Positions 41,525 through 54,962 of a stretch of 56,542 bases of DNA are shown here, one piece after another. The position numbers and the translations under genes were made by a program. Position 1 is the stretch's first letter, and every line of letters begins with the position of its first letter. Under the pieces are notes generated by a model. It worked only from the letters and a program-made list of their open reading frames with translations, was not told the DNA's origin and ran no database searches. The stretch comes from an uncultured beta proteobacterium (lineage in GTDB: Bacteria > Pseudomonadota > Gammaproteobacteria > Burkholderiales > Burkholderiaceae_B): NCBI GenBank assembly GCA_903958565.1, contig CAJBTJ010000411.1:1-56542 (forward strand), in the 5' to 3' direction.

Positions 41525-41821
41525 CTAGCGCTTGAGCAGATAGCGCAAGACAAATCCTGGAAAAGCCATCACGACAAACAACGTGAAGGTGGTGGCGTAG
41601 AACTCCCAGCGCTGTACGAAGACGTTACCAATCATTCGTTCAAGCGTGAAACCTAGCGCACCGATCAACGCATACAAAACAATTAGCTCGATCACGCGCA
41701 CGACGAAGGGCTTAGGGCCCTTCAGCGCAAACAAGCCAAACACACGTTCATTCAAAAAAGGGAGGTTGGCTGCTGCGAAAGCCAGTACAAGCAATAGCCA
41801 AATCGCAGCGTTTTGATTCAT
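41525..41821 (-). CDS. DUF2818-like small membrane protein downstream of nuoN
   Basis: 98 aa, about 3 hydrophobic segments (MNQNAAIWLLLVLAFAAANLPFLNERVFGLF...IELIVLYALIGALGFTLERMIGN...TLFVVMAFPGFVLRYLLKR). Confidence 0.8.
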   Translation of the reverse strand: MNQNAAIWLLLVLAFAAANLPFLNERVFGLFALKGPKPFVVRVIELIVLYALIGALGFTLERMIGNVFVQRWEFYATTFTLFVVMAFPGFVLRYLLKR

Positions 41822-41864
41822 CGCAGTGCGGGGCTGGGCGAGCGTGACATAACGGGCTCAGCGC

Positions 41865-43352
41865 TCAAAACGACAGAGTCGCGCGCATGGCCTGCAGGCA
41901 AAGCGCAATCAACCCACCGGGCATTAAGCCAAGACCCAGCACCAGCAGGCCATTTACAAGCAATAGCATACGCGGCAGTATTGGCGCCGCAGGTGCGAGC
42001 ACTGATTGTTCGGCAGGCTCATCAAAATAAACGACTTTGATGATACGCAGGTAGTAGAACGCGCCGATCAGTGAAAACAACACAGCCACCACGGCAAGCC
42101 ACAGACGGTCAGATTGCAATAGGCCTTGCAGAATCAAGAGCTTCGCATCAAAGCCAACGAGTGGTGGCAAGCCTGCAAGCGAACACATCAAAATCAACAT
42201 CATCGCGGCGACCCAAGGACTCCGACGGTTCAGGCCTTTGAGGTCATCAATGCTTTCGCACTCAAAACCGTCACGCGACAACAGCATGATCAAACCAAAT
42301 GAAGCCAGTGTCGTCAACACATATGTCAGAATATAAAACAAGGCTGAGCCGTAGGCAGAAGTATCTGCCTGGATATCGCCATCTAGCGAACCCGAAGCCA
42401 TCCCCAGCAACACAAACCCCATGTGCGCGATCGTTGAATAGGCCAACATCCGCTTGAAGTTCGTTTGCATGATCGCGGTCAGGTTACCAATCGCGAGCGA
42501 CAGCACCGCAAGAATTAACAGCATTGGCTGCCAATCCGCAGCAAGATCAACAAAGCCAATCACCAGGATACGCAAGGTGATCGCAAACGCAGCAAGCTTA
42601 GGTGCGGCGGCCAGTACTAGCGTGATCGCAGTGGGCGCACCCTGGTAGACATCTGGTACCCACATATGGAAGGGCACAGCGCCCAACTTAAAGGCAAGGC
42701 CTGCAACCAAAAACACCACACCAAAGGTCAGCGGCAAGTAATCAACCTGACCTGAATTGACCGTATCCGCAATATTGCGCAAATCGAGATTACCTGTGGC
42801 GCCATACATCATCGACATGCCGTACAGCATGAAACCCGAGGCAAGCGCGCCCAGTACGAAGTACTTCATCGCAGCTTCGGTCGACTCTGCATGGTCACGA
42901 CGAATCGCCACCAAGGCATAGAGCGCCAAAGACATCAACTCGAGGCCCAGATAGATCGTTAAGAAGTTACCTGCAGAGATCATCACCATCTGGCCCAGCA
43001 AGGCAAACAACACTAGGACGTAGAGCTCACCACCGCGCAACATATCGCGCGTCTGAATGTACTCACGGCCATAGATCAACGTTAACGCGACGGCAATGTA
43101 AGAAGCCATCTTGAGCAGATGCGCCAGTGGGTCTGCAACATACAGACCAAAGAAACTCTCACCCACCAGGCCAATACTCCATTGCCAGGCGGACAACACA
43201 AACAGAACCGCCAAGGTGGCGAGCGAGAGCCCGTAGGCGAGCGCACGGCGCGGGGCTTGACTACACGCATCCAGAACCAGGATGAGCATACCCATCACCG
43301 TCAGGAAAATTTCCGGTGCGGCCAGGGCGAAATCGAATTGGGATTGCATCAT
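41865..43352 (-). CDS. nuoN: NADH-quinone oxidoreductase subunit N
   Basis: Proton-translocating Mrp-like fold; order in nuo operon. Confidence 0.96.
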   Translation of the reverse strand: MMQSQFDFALAAPEIFLTVMGMLILVLDACSQAPRRALAYGLSLATLAVLFVLSAWQWSIGLVGESFFGLYVADPLAHLLKMASYIAVALTLIYGREYIQTRDMLRGGELYVLVLFALLGQMVMISAGNFLTIYLGLELMSLALYALVAIRRDHAESTEAAMKYFVLGALASGFMLYGMSMMYGATGNLDLRNIADTVNSGQVDYLPLTFGVVFLVAGLAFKLGAVPFHMWVPDVYQGAPTAITLVLAAAPKLAAFAITLRILVIGFVDLAADWQPMLLILAVLSLAIGNLTAIMQTNFKRMLAYSTIAHMGFVLLGMASGSLDGDIQADTSAYGSALFYILTYVLTTLASFGLIMLLSRDGFECESIDDLKGLNRRSPWVAAMMLILMCSLAGLPPLVGFDAKLLILQGLLQSDRLWLAVVAVLFSLIGAFYYLRIIKVVYFDEPAEQSVLAPAAPILPRMLLLVNGLLVLGLGLMPGGLIALCLQAMRATLSF

Positions 43353-43360
43353 GGCGAGGC

Positions 43361-44863
43361 TTACAGTTTTGAAATGGACACGTGTTGCAAGAGGGCCTCA
43401 ACCGAAACGTGCATCACGTCGGTAAAGGGCTTTGGATGGACACCCATGTAGATCACGGCCAGTGCCATGACCCCCAGGATCAAGAATTCGCGGTTGGACA
43501 AGTCTTGCAGCTCGCGAACATGATCATTCGCGATGTCGCCAAACGCTACGCGCTTGACCATCCAGAGCGAATACGATGCACCTAGAATCAACGCGGTCGC
43601 AGCCAACAGGCCGATCCAGAAGTTGTATTCCACGGCGCCCATAATGACCATGAATTCGCCCACAAACCCACTGGTGGCGGGTAATCCGGCGTTTGCCATT
43701 GAGAACAAGACAAAGAACGTCACAAAGCGTGGCATGGTGTTGATCACACCACCGTAATCTGCAATCTTGCGCGAGTGCATCCGGTCATACAGCACGCCGA
43801 TACACAGGAACATTGCTGCGGAGACAAAGCCGTGCGAGATCATCTGCACAATCGCGCCTTCCACACCGGCGGTATTAAACACAAAGAAGCCCAGGGTGAC
43901 AAAACCCATGTGTGCGACAGACGAGTACGCCACAAGTTTTTTCATGTCATCTTGCACGACTGCCACCAAGCCGATATAAATCACAGCGATGAGGGACAGT
44001 GCAATGATCAAGCCAGCCATCTCGGTTGATGCATCAGGTGTGATCGGCAATGACAATCTCAAGAAACCATACGCACCAAGCTTGAGCATGATGGCTGCCA
44101 GCACCACCGAACCGCCTGTGGGTGCCTCAACGTGCGCATCGGGTAGCCAGGTGTGTACAGGCCACATCGGTACCTTGACAGCAAAGGCAGCCAAGAAGGC
44201 AAAGAAGATAAATACCTGGGGTATGTAATCCAACGGCAAGGTATGCCAGGTTTGAATATCAAACGATCCACCCGAGACGTTCCAGAGATACAAGAACGCG
44301 ATCAAGGTTAACAGCGAGCCCATCAAGGTGTAGAGAAAGAACTTGAACGCTGCGTAGACTCGGTTAGGGCCACCCCACACACCCACAATGATGTACATCG
44401 GGATCAGCGTTGCTTCAAAGAAGATATAAAACAGCAGGCCGTCTAGTGCAACGAAGACGCCAATCATCAGACCCGACAAAATCAAGAACGCTGCCATGTA
44501 CTGGGAAATACGTGTCGTGATGACTTCCCACCCGGCGAGTACAACAATGATCGTGATGAAGGCTGTCAGTAAGACGAACCACAACGAGATTCCATCTACG
44601 CCTAGGTGATAGTTCACCGCAAAAGCAGGAATCCACAAGGCCTTCTCGACAAACTGCATGGCTGCGGTCGAACTATCAAAGCCTGTGTACAGTGGAATCG
44701 TCACTAAAAAACTTAAGATGGAACCAACCAATGACAGATTGCGCGTCAGCCCCGGGCGGTCGTCCCGACCCACTGCCAGCAGGATCAAACCACAAACGAT
44801 CGGGACAAAGATCGACAGTGTGAGCCAAGGAGTATTAAAAGAAGCCATCTCGCTCGCCATCAT
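43361..44863 (-). CDS. nuoM: NADH-quinone oxidoreductase subunit M
   Basis: [65 protein letters not shown]. Confidence 0.97.
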   Translation of the reverse strand: MMASEMASFNTPWLTLSIFVPIVCGLILLAVGRDDRPGLTRNLSLVGSILSFLVTIPLYTGFDSSTAAMQFVEKALWIPAFAVNYHLGVDGISLWFVLLTAFITIIVVLAGWEVITTRISQYMAAFLILSGLMIGVFVALDGLLFYIFFEATLIPMYIIVGVWGGPNRVYAAFKFFLYTLMGSLLTLIAFLYLWNVSGGSFDIQTWHTLPLDYIPQVFIFFAFLAAFAVKVPMWPVHTWLPDAHVEAPTGGSVVLAAIMLKLGAYGFLRLSLPITPDASTEMAGLIIALSLIAVIYIGLVAVVQDDMKKLVAYSSVAHMGFVTLGFFVFNTAGVEGAIVQMISHGFVSAAMFLCIGVLYDRMHSRKIADYGGVINTMPRFVTFFVLFSMANAGLPATSGFVGEFMVIMGAVEYNFWIGLLAATALILGASYSLWMVKRVAFGDIANDHVRELQDLSNREFLILGVMALAVIYMGVHPKPFTDVMHVSVEALLQHVSISKL

Positions 44864-46884
44864 TTGGAACCAAAGATTATGTAGGTGATCGCAGCCATCA
44901 AGCCGATGATCATCGCAAACGCATAGTGATAGATGTAGCCAGTTTGCAGGCGACGCGTCACGGCTGCAATCGCGCCAATCAACTTAGCCGAGCCATTCAC
45001 CAACACACCATCAATCAAGCCACGATCAGCCTGTTGCCACAAACCCTTGCCAAGCAGTCTCGCACCACGCGCAAGCACTTGCTCGTTGAACCAGTCGAAA
45101 AAGTATTTGTTTTCGAGGATGCAGTTCACGCCTTTCAAGTGGCGCTGAATTGCTGCGGGCACTTTAGGGTTGATCAAGTAGCAATACCAGGCGATGACGG
45201 CACCCGCCACCACCAACCAAAACGCCAGCGTACTGAAGGCGTGCAAGGCATAAGCAACCCAACCATGCCAATGCGAAGCCAAGTCGGCCATCGCAGGATG
45301 CTGCGTGGCCACCACAATGGCGCCCTTGAAATACGAACCAAACAATAAGAAGTCAACCAACCACGCTCCAACAAACACCGAGGGCACAGCCAGCAGCACC
45401 AGCGGCAGGGTCACCACCCAGGGCGACTCATGGGGCACGCCACCATGGTGTCCATGATCATCGTGGCTGTGATCGTCATGGCCAGGTGCGTTATGCGCCT
45501 GGCCACTCACATCAAAGCGCTCCTTGCCATGGAACACCAGGAAGTACAAACGGAAAGAGTAGAGAGACGTCACGAACACGCCAATCAAGGTTGCGTATTT
45601 CGCAAACGAGGCGCCCCAGACGTTCGCTGAGGCGGCCGCTTCGATAATGTGCTCTTTGGAATAAAAGCCAGAGAAGAAAGGCGTACCAACCAGAGCAAGT
45701 GTGCCGATCAGGAACGTAATCCAGGTAATGGGCATGTATTTACGCAGGCCACCCATGTTGCGGATATCCTGATCGTGATGCATACCCATAATGACAGAGC
45801 CTGCACCAAGGAATAACAACGCTTTAAAGAACGCGTGTGTCATCAAATGGAAGATCGCGACTGAGTACGCCGAGGCACCCAAGGCCACCGTCATGTAACC
45901 AAGTTGCGACAGCGTCGAGTAGGCCACCACTCGCTTGATATCGTTTTGTATGATGCCCAGAATACCCAAAAACAAGGCACCGATTGCACCGATGATGATG
46001 ATGAAGGACAGTGCCGTGTTCGACAGTTCAAACAACGGCGAGAAACGTGCCACCATAAAAATACCCGCGGTCACCATGGTCGCTGCGTGGATCAGCGCCG
46101 AGATTGGCGTGGGGCCTTCCATGGAGTCGGGCAACCAAGCATGCAGGGGTACTTGCGCCGATTTACCCATGGCGCCTATAAACAAACAAATGCAGGCAAC
46201 GGTGATCAACATCCAGTCCGTGCCTGGCAACGTGAGTGTCGCTAACTTATCTGCCTGCTCAAACACTTCGCCGTAGTGCATCGTGCCCGCATAGGCAAAC
46301 AACAAACCAATTCCAAGCACAAAACCAAAATCACCGACGCGGTTGACCAAGAAGGCCTTCATGTTGGCGAAGATCGCGGTTGGGCGCGTATACCAGAAGC
46401 CGATCAAAAGGTAGGAGACCAAGCCCACTGCTTCCCAGCCGAAGAACAACTGCAGCATGTTGTTAGACATGACCAGCATCAACATCGAGAAGGTAAACAA
46501 TGAAATGTATGAGAAAAAGCGCTGATAGCCTGGATCTTCCGCCATATAGCCAATCGTGTAGATGTGCACCATCAAGGATACCGAGGTGACGACCACCATC
46601 ATCAACGCTGACAAGGGATCAATCAAAAAGCCAATTTCTAACTTGGCATCACCCAGCATCGACCAGGTATAGACCGCGCCATCAAAGCGATGCCCATTGA
46701 GCACATCGAGCAGGACTAGAACCGAGCCCACAACCGAAACGCCTACTAGTGCAATCGTCAATAGGTGCGAGGCGCGTCGACCCACTTGCCGTCCAAGAAA
46801 TCCCGTACCAAACAAGCCAGCCAAGATCGCACCAAGCAAGGGAGCTAAGGCGATAACCAAATAAAGTGAAGGTGAGCTATACAT
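44860..46884 (-). CDS. nuoL: NADH-quinone oxidoreductase subunit L
   Basis: LLIGFWYTRPTA, PLHAWLPDSMEGPTPISALIHAATMVTAG; carries a His/Asp-rich loop. Confidence 0.97.
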   Translation of the reverse strand: MYSSPSLYLVIALAPLLGAILAGLFGTGFLGRQVGRRASHLLTIALVGVSVVGSVLVLLDVLNGHRFDGAVYTWSMLGDAKLEIGFLIDPLSALMMVVVTSVSLMVHIYTIGYMAEDPGYQRFFSYISLFTFSMLMLVMSNNMLQLFFGWEAVGLVSYLLIGFWYTRPTAIFANMKAFLVNRVGDFGFVLGIGLLFAYAGTMHYGEVFEQADKLATLTLPGTDWMLITVACICLFIGAMGKSAQVPLHAWLPDSMEGPTPISALIHAATMVTAGIFMVARFSPLFELSNTALSFIIIIGAIGALFLGILGIIQNDIKRVVAYSTLSQLGYMTVALGASAYSVAIFHLMTHAFFKALLFLGAGSVIMGMHHDQDIRNMGGLRKYMPITWITFLIGTLALVGTPFFSGFYSKEHIIEAAASANVWGASFAKYATLIGVFVTSLYSFRLYFLVFHGKERFDVSGQAHNAPGHDDHSHDDHGHHGGVPHESPWVVTLPLVLLAVPSVFVGAWLVDFLLFGSYFKGAIVVATQHPAMADLASHWHGWVAYALHAFSTLAFWLVVAGAVIAWYCYLINPKVPAAIQRHLKGVNCILENKYFFDWFNEQVLARGARLLGKGLWQQADRGLIDGVLVNGSAKLIGAIAAVTRRLQTGYIYHYAFAMIIGLMAAITYIIFGSK

Positions 46885-46901
46885 ATTCTTCTGTGTTCCG
46901 A

Positions 46902-47213
46902 TCAGCCCTTGAGGCGGTCAAGTTCATCGACGTTGATCGTGCTGAGGTTGCGGAACAGCAGCACCAGAATCGCCAAACCGATTGCCGCTTCTGCAGCGGC
47001 TACTGTCAAGATAAAGAAAACAAACACTTGGCCGGCCGTATCACCCATCCAAGTCGAGAACGCAACGAAATTCATATTGACAGCTAGCAGCATCAACTCA
47101 ACCGACATCAACAACACAATTAAATTGCGTCGGTTTAAAAAGATTCCGAATACACCAATCGCGAACAATATCGCACCGAGCACTAAAAAGTGCGGTAGGG
47201 TCAGTGTCATCAT
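46902..47213 (-). CDS. nuoK: NADH-quinone oxidoreductase subunit K
   Basis: [45 protein letters not shown]. Confidence 0.97.
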   Translation of the reverse strand: MMTLTLPHFLVLGAILFAIGVFGIFLNRRNLIVLLMSVELMLLAVNMNFVAFSTWMGDTAGQVFVFFILTVAAAEAAIGLAILVLLFRNLSTINVDELDRLKG

Positions 47214-47845
47214 TTTTGCTCTCCTGGATTGGTATCAGCCGCTTTAGCATTCACCGCTTCTTGGCTAGGCAAGTTGACCAGTCGAACACGGTCTGAAGCC
47301 CGCACACGTACGGCGGCACCGGGATCGCTATATTTCACATCACGACGCTTGCGCAGCGTCAAAGAGATCGCTGCGATCATTCCGACCAACAGCAGCACCG
47401 CACCCACTTCAACGGCAAAGGCGTACTCGGTATACATCGACTCGCCCAGTGCGCGCGTGTTGTTGTAGTCATCGCCCATATCTGCTGCGGGCCCGACCTG
47501 ACCCCAGGAAGTCGCGAGAACAAACGACATCTCTGCCACCATGATCAAACCAACGAGCAGACCGAGTGGCAGATAGGTCTTGATGCCCGCGCGCAGCTCT
47601 TCCATCTTGACGTCAAGCATCATCACCACAAAGAGGAACAACACCATGACCGCACCGACATAGACCAGCACGAGCAAGAGGCCGAGGAATTCGGCACCGA
47701 GCAGCATCCAGATCATCGCTGCATTGGCAAACGCAAGAATAAGATGCAAGACGGCGGTGACTGGGCTCGATGCCGTAATCACACGAAATGCCGCCACGAC
47801 TAAAACAATGGCCAGGACGTAAAACAGAACAGTAGTAAAGATCAT
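47210..47845 (-). CDS. nuoJ: NADH-quinone oxidoreductase subunit J
   Basis: [39 protein letters not shown]. Confidence 0.96.
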   Translation of the reverse strand: MIFTTVLFYVLAIVLVVAAFRVITASSPVTAVLHLILAFANAAMIWMLLGAEFLGLLLVLVYVGAVMVLFLFVVMMLDVKMEELRAGIKTYLPLGLLVGLIMVAEMSFVLATSWGQVGPAADMGDDYNNTRALGESMYTEYAFAVEVGAVLLLVGMIAAISLTLRKRRDVKYSDPGAAVRVRASDRVRLVNLPSQEAVNAKAADTNPGEQK

Positions 47846-47865
47846 TTGGGTCTTGGTCCTGACGA

Positions 47866-48354
47866 TCAGCGATAAGGCGCGTCGATGGCACGATTACGAG
47901 CGATGTCGTTTTCATAACGATCGCCTACGGCCAACAACATGTCTTTAGTGAAATACAAGTCACCACGTTTTTCGCCGTGGTACTCATGGATATGGGTTTC
48001 AACAATCGAATCCACCGGGCAGCTTTCTTCGCAGAAGCCGCAGAAGATGCACTTCGTCAGATCAATGTCGTAGCGCGTGGTGCGACGTGAACCGTCTTCG
48101 CGCTGCTCTGATTCAATGGTGATCGCCATCGCAGGACAAACCGCTTCGCACAATTTGCACGCGATACAACGCTCCTCACCGTTAGGATAACGGCGCAAAG
48201 CATGTAGGCCGCGAAAACGTGGAGACATGGGTGTTTTTTCAAGGGGGTAACGCAAGGTGATCTTGCGCTTGAAAAAATACTTACCCGTCAGCTTCATGCC
48301 CTTGAGCAACTCAAGCAGCAAAAGACTACCGAAAAAATCCTTGATCGCTTCCAT
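47866..48354 (-). CDS. nuoI: NADH-quinone oxidoreductase subunit I
   Basis: [50 protein letters not shown]. Confidence 0.97.
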   Translation of the reverse strand: MEAIKDFFGSLLLLELLKGMKLTGKYFFKRKITLRYPLEKTPMSPRFRGLHALRRYPNGEERCIACKLCEAVCPAMAITIESEQREDGSRRTTRYDIDLTKCIFCGFCEESCPVDSIVETHIHEYHGEKRGDLYFTKDMLLAVGDRYENDIARNRAIDAPYR

Positions 48355-48384
48355 AAATACCTTTTCTACCTTCGACTCGCGGGA

Positions 48385-49458
48385 TTATTTCCAAATGTTC
48401 CAGGGCGTCTGCATCCAGATCGCCACGACCACTAGCCACACACCCGTAAGTGGGATAAATATTTTCCAACCTAACCGCATAATCTGGTCATACCGGTATC
48501 GAGGGAACGACGCACGGAACCAGATAAACAAAGACACCACGACAAAGGTCTTCAAGCCCAACCACAACCAGCCTGGAATCCAGGTTAAGGGAGCAAACTC
48601 AAACGGTGGGGCCCAGCCGCCCAGGAACATGATCGAAGCCATGCAGGACAAGAAAATCATGTTCGCGTATTCGCCGAGGAAGAACAGCGCAAACGCCATG
48701 CCCGAATACTCAACCATATGGCCCGCGACGATCTCAGATTCGCCTTCCACCACATCGAATGGATGGCGGTTCGTTTCGGCGACGGCTGAAATCACGTAAA
48801 TCACAAACAGCGGCAACAGTGGCAACCAATTCCAAGAGAGAAAGTTCAATCCCTTATCCGCAAACCAACCTCGGGTCTGTACGTTGACGATCTCAGTCAT
48901 ATTCAGGCTGCCCGACACCAGCAGGACCGTCACCAACACAAAACCGATCGCAAGTTCATACGACAACATTTGTGCCGAGGCTCGCATCGCGGCCAGAAAC
49001 GCGTACTTAGAGTTCGAGGCCCAACCTGCCACGATGACGCCATAGACGCCGACCGAAGTAATGGCCATGACATACATCAGTCCAGCGTTGACATCCGCCA
49101 ACACCATCTCAGGTCCAAAAGGAACCACTGCCCAAGCCGCTAACGCTGGCATTAGGGTAACGACCGGAGCAAGAATAAACAGAATCTTGTTCGCCTGACT
49201 AGGCACCACCACTTCTTTGGTCAGTAATTTAAAGACGTCTGCAAAGGGCTGCAGCAAGCCGCGGAATCCCACGCGGTTTGGCCCTAAGCGAACGTGCATG
49301 AAACCAATCATCTTACGTTCCCAGTAGGTCAGGTATGCGACGCACAGAATAATCGGCACAGCAATCACCAAAATCTTCACTAGCGTCCACACCACCAACC
49401 AAGGCGTCTCACCGATTAAACCGGTACCGAAAGATTCAAGGACGTTCAGCCATTCCAT
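48385..49458 (-). CDS. nuoH: NADH-quinone oxidoreductase subunit H
   Basis: [66 protein letters not shown]. Confidence 0.97.
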   Translation of the reverse strand: MEWLNVLESFGTGLIGETPWLVVWTLVKILVIAVPIILCVAYLTYWERKMIGFMHVRLGPNRVGFRGLLQPFADVFKLLTKEVVVPSQANKILFILAPVVTLMPALAAWAVVPFGPEMVLADVNAGLMYVMAITSVGVYGVIVAGWASNSKYAFLAAMRASAQMLSYELAIGFVLVTVLLVSGSLNMTEIVNVQTRGWFADKGLNFLSWNWLPLLPLFVIYVISAVAETNRHPFDVVEGESEIVAGHMVEYSGMAFALFFLGEYANMIFLSCMASIMFLGGWAPPFEFAPLTWIPGWLWLGLKTFVVVSLFIWFRASFPRYRYDQIMRLGWKIFIPLTGVWLVVVAIWMQTPWNIWK

Positions 49459-51794
49459 CAGGCACGCTCCACTTGAAGTTGACCATACGCGCTACCAAGC
49501 GAAGCCGTTTGCGCAAAGCCAGCGGAAATACGCACCGCAGAAACAGGCAAGGTATTGTCTTGCACTGCCACCAAGGTCACGCTGCCTGTTGCGGACTTCA
49601 CGCGCACGGCGTCACCGGCCGCACACCCTAGACTTGCAAGTGTTTGTGCATGCATCCGCGCAGCAGGCGCACGGGAAGCGGCGCTTTCTTGCAACGCAGG
49701 CGCGCGACGCACCAACGCATCGCTGCGATAGATCGGCAAGTCAGTCACGCGTTGTAAGGCCCCCGCAGCACCCTGGTCTGTCGTCACAGAGACAACCCCA
49801 GCATTGATCTGATTGGACAAGCGGCTCGATACACCACCGGACAATATGCTGTCGCGGACAGACTCAGACGTCTCATCGTCAAACCCGGCCAGGTGCAATA
49901 CGTTACCCAGCACACGTAGCACTTTCCAACCCGGACGCGTCTGACCACGTGGCGCAACTGTACCTTTGAAGCTTTGCGCCGTTCCTTGCGCATTGACGAA
50001 GGTGCCCGATGTTTCAGTGAATGGAGCAATCGGCAACATGACATCGGCCCACTCGGTTGCGTCTGAGGCAAAGGCCGTGAGGGCCACAACAAACTCTGCC
50101 GCCTTCAACGCAGCGACTGCCTGCGCGCCATTATCGGTATCAAGCAGAGGTTCCGCGTGCAATACGATATAGGCCTTGAGCGGCGCAGCCAGCATCGCCG
50201 CTGCAGACCGACCGCCCTTGCCGGGGACTGCACCCGCAAGATACGCTCCCACCGTATTCGCGCCGGCAGTCAAGAAACCAAGTTTGCCGCCCGACAGCTG
50301 TGCAATCGACTGCGCCAAGGATGCAAGCTGGGCTGCATCGGGAGCGTTGACAGCCGTATTACCTAGCAACACCGCCACACGCTCGCCACTGGCAAGACTC
50401 TGGGCGATTTGTTGAGCCGTCGCGTCAGCCTGAACACCTAACAACGTCGCTGGCACGTCAGCGCCTTTTGCTTTCGCGAGCGCCACAAGCACTTGCGCCA
50501 AAGTCTGCGCCAAGGCAGTAGGCAACACTGTCGCACGCGCCGTCAACTTAAGCAGGGGGTCATCACCCGCGGTATCGATTGCAGAAATCTGCGTGCCGCG
50601 CTTTGCGGCCTGACGTAAACGTTGAGCCATCAAAGGATGGTCCTTACGCAAAAAGGAACCCACCACTAACACGCGGTCTAGCGTATCAAGCGCCGCAATC
50701 GGCATACCGAGCCATGGCGCACCAGTCAGTGCAGCGTCTAACTTGGCATCGGTTTGATACAAACGTGCATCGATGTTCTCAGAGCCTAGGCCACGGGTCA
50801 CACGCCCCAATAAAGTCAACTCTTCTAAGGTGGCGTATTCAGTAGCCAAGGCACCAATCTGCGCGGCACCTGAAGCGTCACGCACATCCATCAGTCCATG
50901 GGCGACCACCTGCAAGGCATCAGACCACGAGGCCTCACGCCACTGACCATCCTGTCCTTTGACCATCGGTGTAGTCAAACGATCTTGCGTTAAACCTTCG
51001 TACGAAAAACGATCACGATCGCTGATCCAGCACTCGTTAATCTCTTCGTTCTCAAAAGGCACCACGCGTACCACTTCATCACCTTTGACCTGCACCACTA
51101 AATTTGCACCCAAACTATCGTGTGGCGATACGGCGCGGCGACGTGCGAGTTCCCAAGTGCGCGCTTGATAGCGGAAAGGCTTGGAGGTTAAGGCACCCAC
51201 CGGACACAAATCAATCATATTGCCCGACAACTCGGACTCAACCGAGCGGCCGACAAAGGTGGTGATTTCGGAGTGTTCGCCGCGACCGATCATGCCCAGT
51301 TCCATCACACCCGCGACTTCCTGACCGAAGCGAACGCAGCGTGTGCAATGAATACAACGCGACATTTCCTCAGCTGACACCAACGGGCCCATATCCTTAT
51401 GGAACACCACGCGCTTTTCTTCTTGGTAGCGCGACGAAGATCCACCGTAACCCACCGCTAAATCCTGCAGCTGACACTCACCACCCTGATCGCAAATCGG
51501 ACAATCAAGGGGATGATTGATCAACAAGAATTCCATCACGCTTTTTTGAGCAGCCACCGCACGCTCAGAGCACGTGTGCACCACCATGCCGTTTGTCGCA
51601 GGCGTAGCGCAAGCAGGCATCGCTTTGGGGGCCTTCTCGACCTCAACCAAGCACATGCGGCAGTTTGCCGCGATAGACAGCTTCTTGTGATAACAAAAGT
51701 GCGGCACGTACACACCAAGCTTGTGTGCGGCGTGCATCACCATGCTGCCTTCCTGCACTTCGACTTTCTTGCCGTCGATGGTTAACTCAACCAT
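49458..51794 (-). CDS. nuoG: NADH-quinone oxidoreductase subunit G
   Basis: N-terminal 2Fe-2S ([24 protein letters not shown]), [28 protein letters not shown]; molybdopterin-like body. 1-nt TGATG junction with nuoH. Confidence 0.96.
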   Translation of the reverse strand: MVELTIDGKKVEVQEGSMVMHAAHKLGVYVPHFCYHKKLSIAANCRMCLVEVEKAPKAMPACATPATNGMVVHTCSERAVAAQKSVMEFLLINHPLDCPICDQGGECQLQDLAVGYGGSSSRYQEEKRVVFHKDMGPLVSAEEMSRCIHCTRCVRFGQEVAGVMELGMIGRGEHSEITTFVGRSVESELSGNMIDLCPVGALTSKPFRYQARTWELARRRAVSPHDSLGANLVVQVKGDEVVRVVPFENEEINECWISDRDRFSYEGLTQDRLTTPMVKGQDGQWREASWSDALQVVAHGLMDVRDASGAAQIGALATEYATLEELTLLGRVTRGLGSENIDARLYQTDAKLDAALTGAPWLGMPIAALDTLDRVLVVGSFLRKDHPLMAQRLRQAAKRGTQISAIDTAGDDPLLKLTARATVLPTALAQTLAQVLVALAKAKGADVPATLLGVQADATAQQIAQSLASGERVAVLLGNTAVNAPDAAQLASLAQSIAQLSGGKLGFLTAGANTVGAYLAGAVPGKGGRSAAAMLAAPLKAYIVLHAEPLLDTDNGAQAVAALKAAEFVVALTAFASDATEWADVMLPIAPFTETSGTFVNAQGTAQSFKGTVAPRGQTRPGWKVLRVLGNVLHLAGFDDETSESVRDSILSGGVSSRLSNQINAGVVSVTTDQGAAGALQRVTDLPIYRSDALVRRAPALQESAASRAPAARMHAQTLASLGCAAGDAVRVKSATGSVTLVAVQDNTLPVSAVRISAGFAQTASLGSAYGQLQVERA

Positions 51795-51809
51795 AACTTT
51801 ATCCAGACC

Positions 51810-53174
51810 TTAGAGATAGGGGGCCACCACACAGCGCTTATGCTCTATGTGATAGGCGAATTCGTCGCGATAATGCTTGAGGAAACCGCGCACCGGCATG
51901 GCGGCAGCATCACCCAGGGCGCAAATCGTGCGACCCATAATGTTTCCCGCAACCGAGTCGAGCAAATCGAGATCTTCGGCACGACCCTGGCCATGCTCGA
52001 TGCGATTGACCATGCGATAGAGCCAACCCGTGCCTTCTCGGCAAGGCGTGCACTGACCGCAGCTTTCTTCAAAATAAAAATACGATAGACGCAAGAGCGA
52101 CTTCACCATGCAACGCGTGTCATTCATCACGATCACAGCGCCCGAACCAAGCATCGAGCCGGCCTTGGAGATGGCGTCGTAATCCATCGTCGTGTCCATC
52201 ATGATGTTGCCGGGAATCACTGGCGCACTCGAACCACCGGGGATCACAGCCTTGAGGGTCGAACCACCGCGCATACCACCAGCAAGTTCAAGCAGCTTTG
52301 CAAACGGGGTGCCCAAGGGGATTTCATAATTACCGGGACGCTCGACATCACCCGTAATAGAAAACAATTTAGTGCCACCGTTGTTTGGCTTACCAACTTC
52401 CAAATAGGCGGGGCCACCGTTACGAATAATCCAGGGCACGGCCGCAAAGGTTTCGGTGTTGTTGATCGTGGTGGGTTTGCCATACAAACCGAAGCTTGCT
52501 GGGAAAGGCGGCTTAAAGCGTGGCTGGCCTTTCTTGCCCTCAAGCGATTCGAGCAAAGCGGTTTCTTCGCCGCAAATGTAAGCACCGAAACCGTGAAAAG
52601 CATGCAGCTGAAAATTGAATTGCGAACCTAAGATGTTGTCACCTAGGAAGCCCGCTTGACGCGCTTCGTCTAACGCCTCTTCAAAACGCTGATAGACCTC
52701 GAAAATCTCACCGTGAATGTAGTTGTAGCCAACAGGGATGCCCATCGCGTAGGCGGCAATCGCCATGCCTTCGATGACAATATGTGGGTTCAAACGAAGG
52801 ATGTCGCGGTCCTTGAAAGTACCAGGCTCGCCTTCATCGGAGTTACACACCAAATACTTCTGACCCGGGAAGGTGCGGGGCATGAAGCTCCACTTCAAAC
52901 CCGTCGGGAACCCTGCACCGCCACGACCACGCAAACCAGAGGCTTTGACTTCAGCAATGACGTCTTCCTGGCTCATGCCGGTGGTCAGGATTTTGCGCAA
53001 GGCCTCGTAGCCACCACGCTTGACGTAATCGGCTAGGCGCCAATTGTTACCATCCAACCCAGCCATAATCTGTGCACCCATGTGGCGGCCATGCAAGCCC
53101 ATGGAATCTGCGGGCGCACCAGGCGAGGCGATCAAGCCCTGTGCGTATTTCGAAAGAATGGCTGCGGTGCTCAT
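51810..53174 (-). CDS. nuoF: NADH-quinone oxidoreductase subunit F
   Basis: [61 protein letters not shown]. Start corrected to 53174. Confidence 0.97.
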   Translation of the reverse strand: MSTAAILSKYAQGLIASPGAPADSMGLHGRHMGAQIMAGLDGNNWRLADYVKRGGYEALRKILTTGMSQEDVIAEVKASGLRGRGGAGFPTGLKWSFMPRTFPGQKYLVCNSDEGEPGTFKDRDILRLNPHIVIEGMAIAAYAMGIPVGYNYIHGEIFEVYQRFEEALDEARQAGFLGDNILGSQFNFQLHAFHGFGAYICGEETALLESLEGKKGQPRFKPPFPASFGLYGKPTTINNTETFAAVPWIIRNGGPAYLEVGKPNNGGTKLFSITGDVERPGNYEIPLGTPFAKLLELAGGMRGGSTLKAVIPGGSSAPVIPGNIMMDTTMDYDAISKAGSMLGSGAVIVMNDTRCMVKSLLRLSYFYFEESCGQCTPCREGTGWLYRMVNRIEHGQGRAEDLDLLDSVAGNIMGRTICALGDAAAMPVRGFLKHYRDEFAYHIEHKRCVVAPYL

Positions 53175-53671
53175 ACAGCACCTCCTTTTGCAGCCGCGCT
53201 CAGATCGGCGATCATCGCATCGATCTTGTCTGCGGCCATGCGCACGCACATATGCGTATTGTTGACCAAGAGCACTGGGGAATCCCCACAAGCACCCATG
53301 CACTCGCCTTCAACGAGAGAGAACGTGCCGCACGCTGTGGTTTCACGAAAGCCAATACCGAGTTTATTTTTCAGGTAGTCAGCAGTTTTTTCACCATCGC
53401 GCAAAGCACAAGGCAGGTTGGTACAGACGCTAATCTTGAACTGTCCAACGGGGCGCACGTCAAACATGTTGTAGAACGTGGCGTTTTCTTGCACCGCTAT
53501 CGCGGGTTGACCCAAATAGTCAGCAACGTCCTGAATGACTTCAGGCGAGACCCAACCTTTTTCTTCCTGGGCAATTGCCAGGGACGCCATGATGGCCGAC
53601 TGCTTTTGATCAGCCGGGTACTTGGCGATCTCGCGGTCGATTCTTTTGTAGGCCTGTTCAGAGAGCAGCAT
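53171..53671 (-). CDS. nuoE: NADH-quinone oxidoreductase subunit E
   Basis: Thioredoxin-like 2Fe-2[14 protein letters not shown]...[15 protein letters not shown]. Confidence 0.96.
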   Translation of the reverse strand: MLLSEQAYKRIDREIAKYPADQKQSAIMASLAIAQEEKGWVSPEVIQDVADYLGQPAIAVQENATFYNMFDVRPVGQFKISVCTNLPCALRDGEKTADYLKNKLGIGFRETTACGTFSLVEGECMGACGDSPVLLVNNTHMCVRMAADKIDAMIADLSAAAKGGAV

Positions 53672-53703
53672 GTTTACATCCGGTAAAAACTTAGCGGCGA
53701 CCT

Positions 53704-54960
53704 TTAACGGTCGATCTCGCCAAAAACAATATCCTGGGTACCGATAATCGTGACCGCATCGGCAATCATGTGGCCACGCGACATTTCATCGAGCGCCTGC
53801 AAATGCACAAAACCTGGTGCACGAATCTTTAAGCGATACGGCTTGTTGGCGCCATCAGACACCATGTAAATACCAAACTCACCCTTAGGGTGCTCAACAC
53901 TTGCGTAGGCCTCGCCCGCTGGCACGTGAAAGCCTTCGGTAAAGAGTTTGAAATGGTGAATTAACTCTTCCATGTTGGACTTCATGCCCGTACGCTGAGG
54001 GGGTGACACCTTGTGGTTATCCGTCATCACAGGGCCAGGGTTGTCACGCAACCACTTCACACACTGCGCGATGATGCGATTACTTTCACGCATTTCAGCC
54101 ACGCGCACCAAATAACGATCATACGAGTCGCCGTTCACACCGACTGGCACGTCAAACTGCACCCGATCGTAGACCTCGTAGGGCTGCATCTTGCGCAAAT
54201 CCCAAGCGACGCCCGAACCGCGCAACATGGGCCCCGTGAACCCGAGCGCCTTGGCACGCTCCGGATCCACCACACCGATGCCGACTAAACGCTGCTTCCA
54301 GATACGGTTATCGGTCAGAAGCGTCTCGTACTCATCCACACAGGCTGGGAAACGATTGGTAAAGTCTTCGATGAAGTCGAGCAAGGAGCCTGAGCGCGCA
54401 TCGTTCATCGCTTTGAAGTCTTTTGCAGAGCGATATTCGCTTGACTTACCGTACTGCGCCATCGCATCAGGCAGATCGCGATACACGCCACCCGGACGGT
54501 AATAGGCCGCGTGCATACGCGCACCCGAGACCGCCTCGTAGCAATCCATCAAGTCTTCACGCTCACGGAACGCGTACAAAAATACGGCCATCGCGCCAAC
54601 GTCAAGCGCGTGTGAACCCAAAGACATCAGGTGGTTCAACAGGCGTGTGATCTCATCAAACATCACGCGGATATACTGCGCACGCAAAGGCACCTGTACG
54701 CCCATCATTTTCTCGATGGCCATAACGTAGGCGTGCTCGTTACACATCATCGACACATAGTCGAGACGATCCATGTAAGGCAAGGCTTGCAAGAATGTGC
54801 GGTGTTCCGCGAGTTTTTCGGTACCACGATGCAGCAGACCGATGTGTGGATCCGCGCGTTGAATCACTTCACCATCCAGCTCAAGCACCAAGCGCAGCAC
54901 ACCGTGCGCCGCCGGATGCTGTGGACCAAAGTTCAGGGTGTAGTTTTTAATTTCAGCCAT
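53704..54960 (-). CDS. nuoD: NADH-quinone oxidoreductase subunit D
   Basis: [50 protein letters not shown]. Confidence 0.97.
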   Translation of the reverse strand: MAEIKNYTLNFGPQHPAAHGVLRLVLELDGEVIQRADPHIGLLHRGTEKLAEHRTFLQALPYMDRLDYVSMMCNEHAYVMAIEKMMGVQVPLRAQYIRVMFDEITRLLNHLMSLGSHALDVGAMAVFLYAFREREDLMDCYEAVSGARMHAAYYRPGGVYRDLPDAMAQYGKSSEYRSAKDFKAMNDARSGSLLDFIEDFTNRFPACVDEYETLLTDNRIWKQRLVGIGVVDPERAKALGFTGPMLRGSGVAWDLRKMQPYEVYDRVQFDVPVGVNGDSYDRYLVRVAEMRESNRIIAQCVKWLRDNPGPVMTDNHKVSPPQRTGMKSNMEELIHHFKLFTEGFHVPAGEAYASVEHPKGEFGIYMVSDGANKPYRLKIRAPGFVHLQALDEMSRGHMIADAVTIIGTQDIVFGEIDR

Positions 54961-54962
54961 GT

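Noticed and set aside
41505-41531. Direct repeat CCTAGCGC at the serB and DUF2818 stop codons
   Set aside because: Only 8 bp and includes the palindromic CTAG; likely chance.
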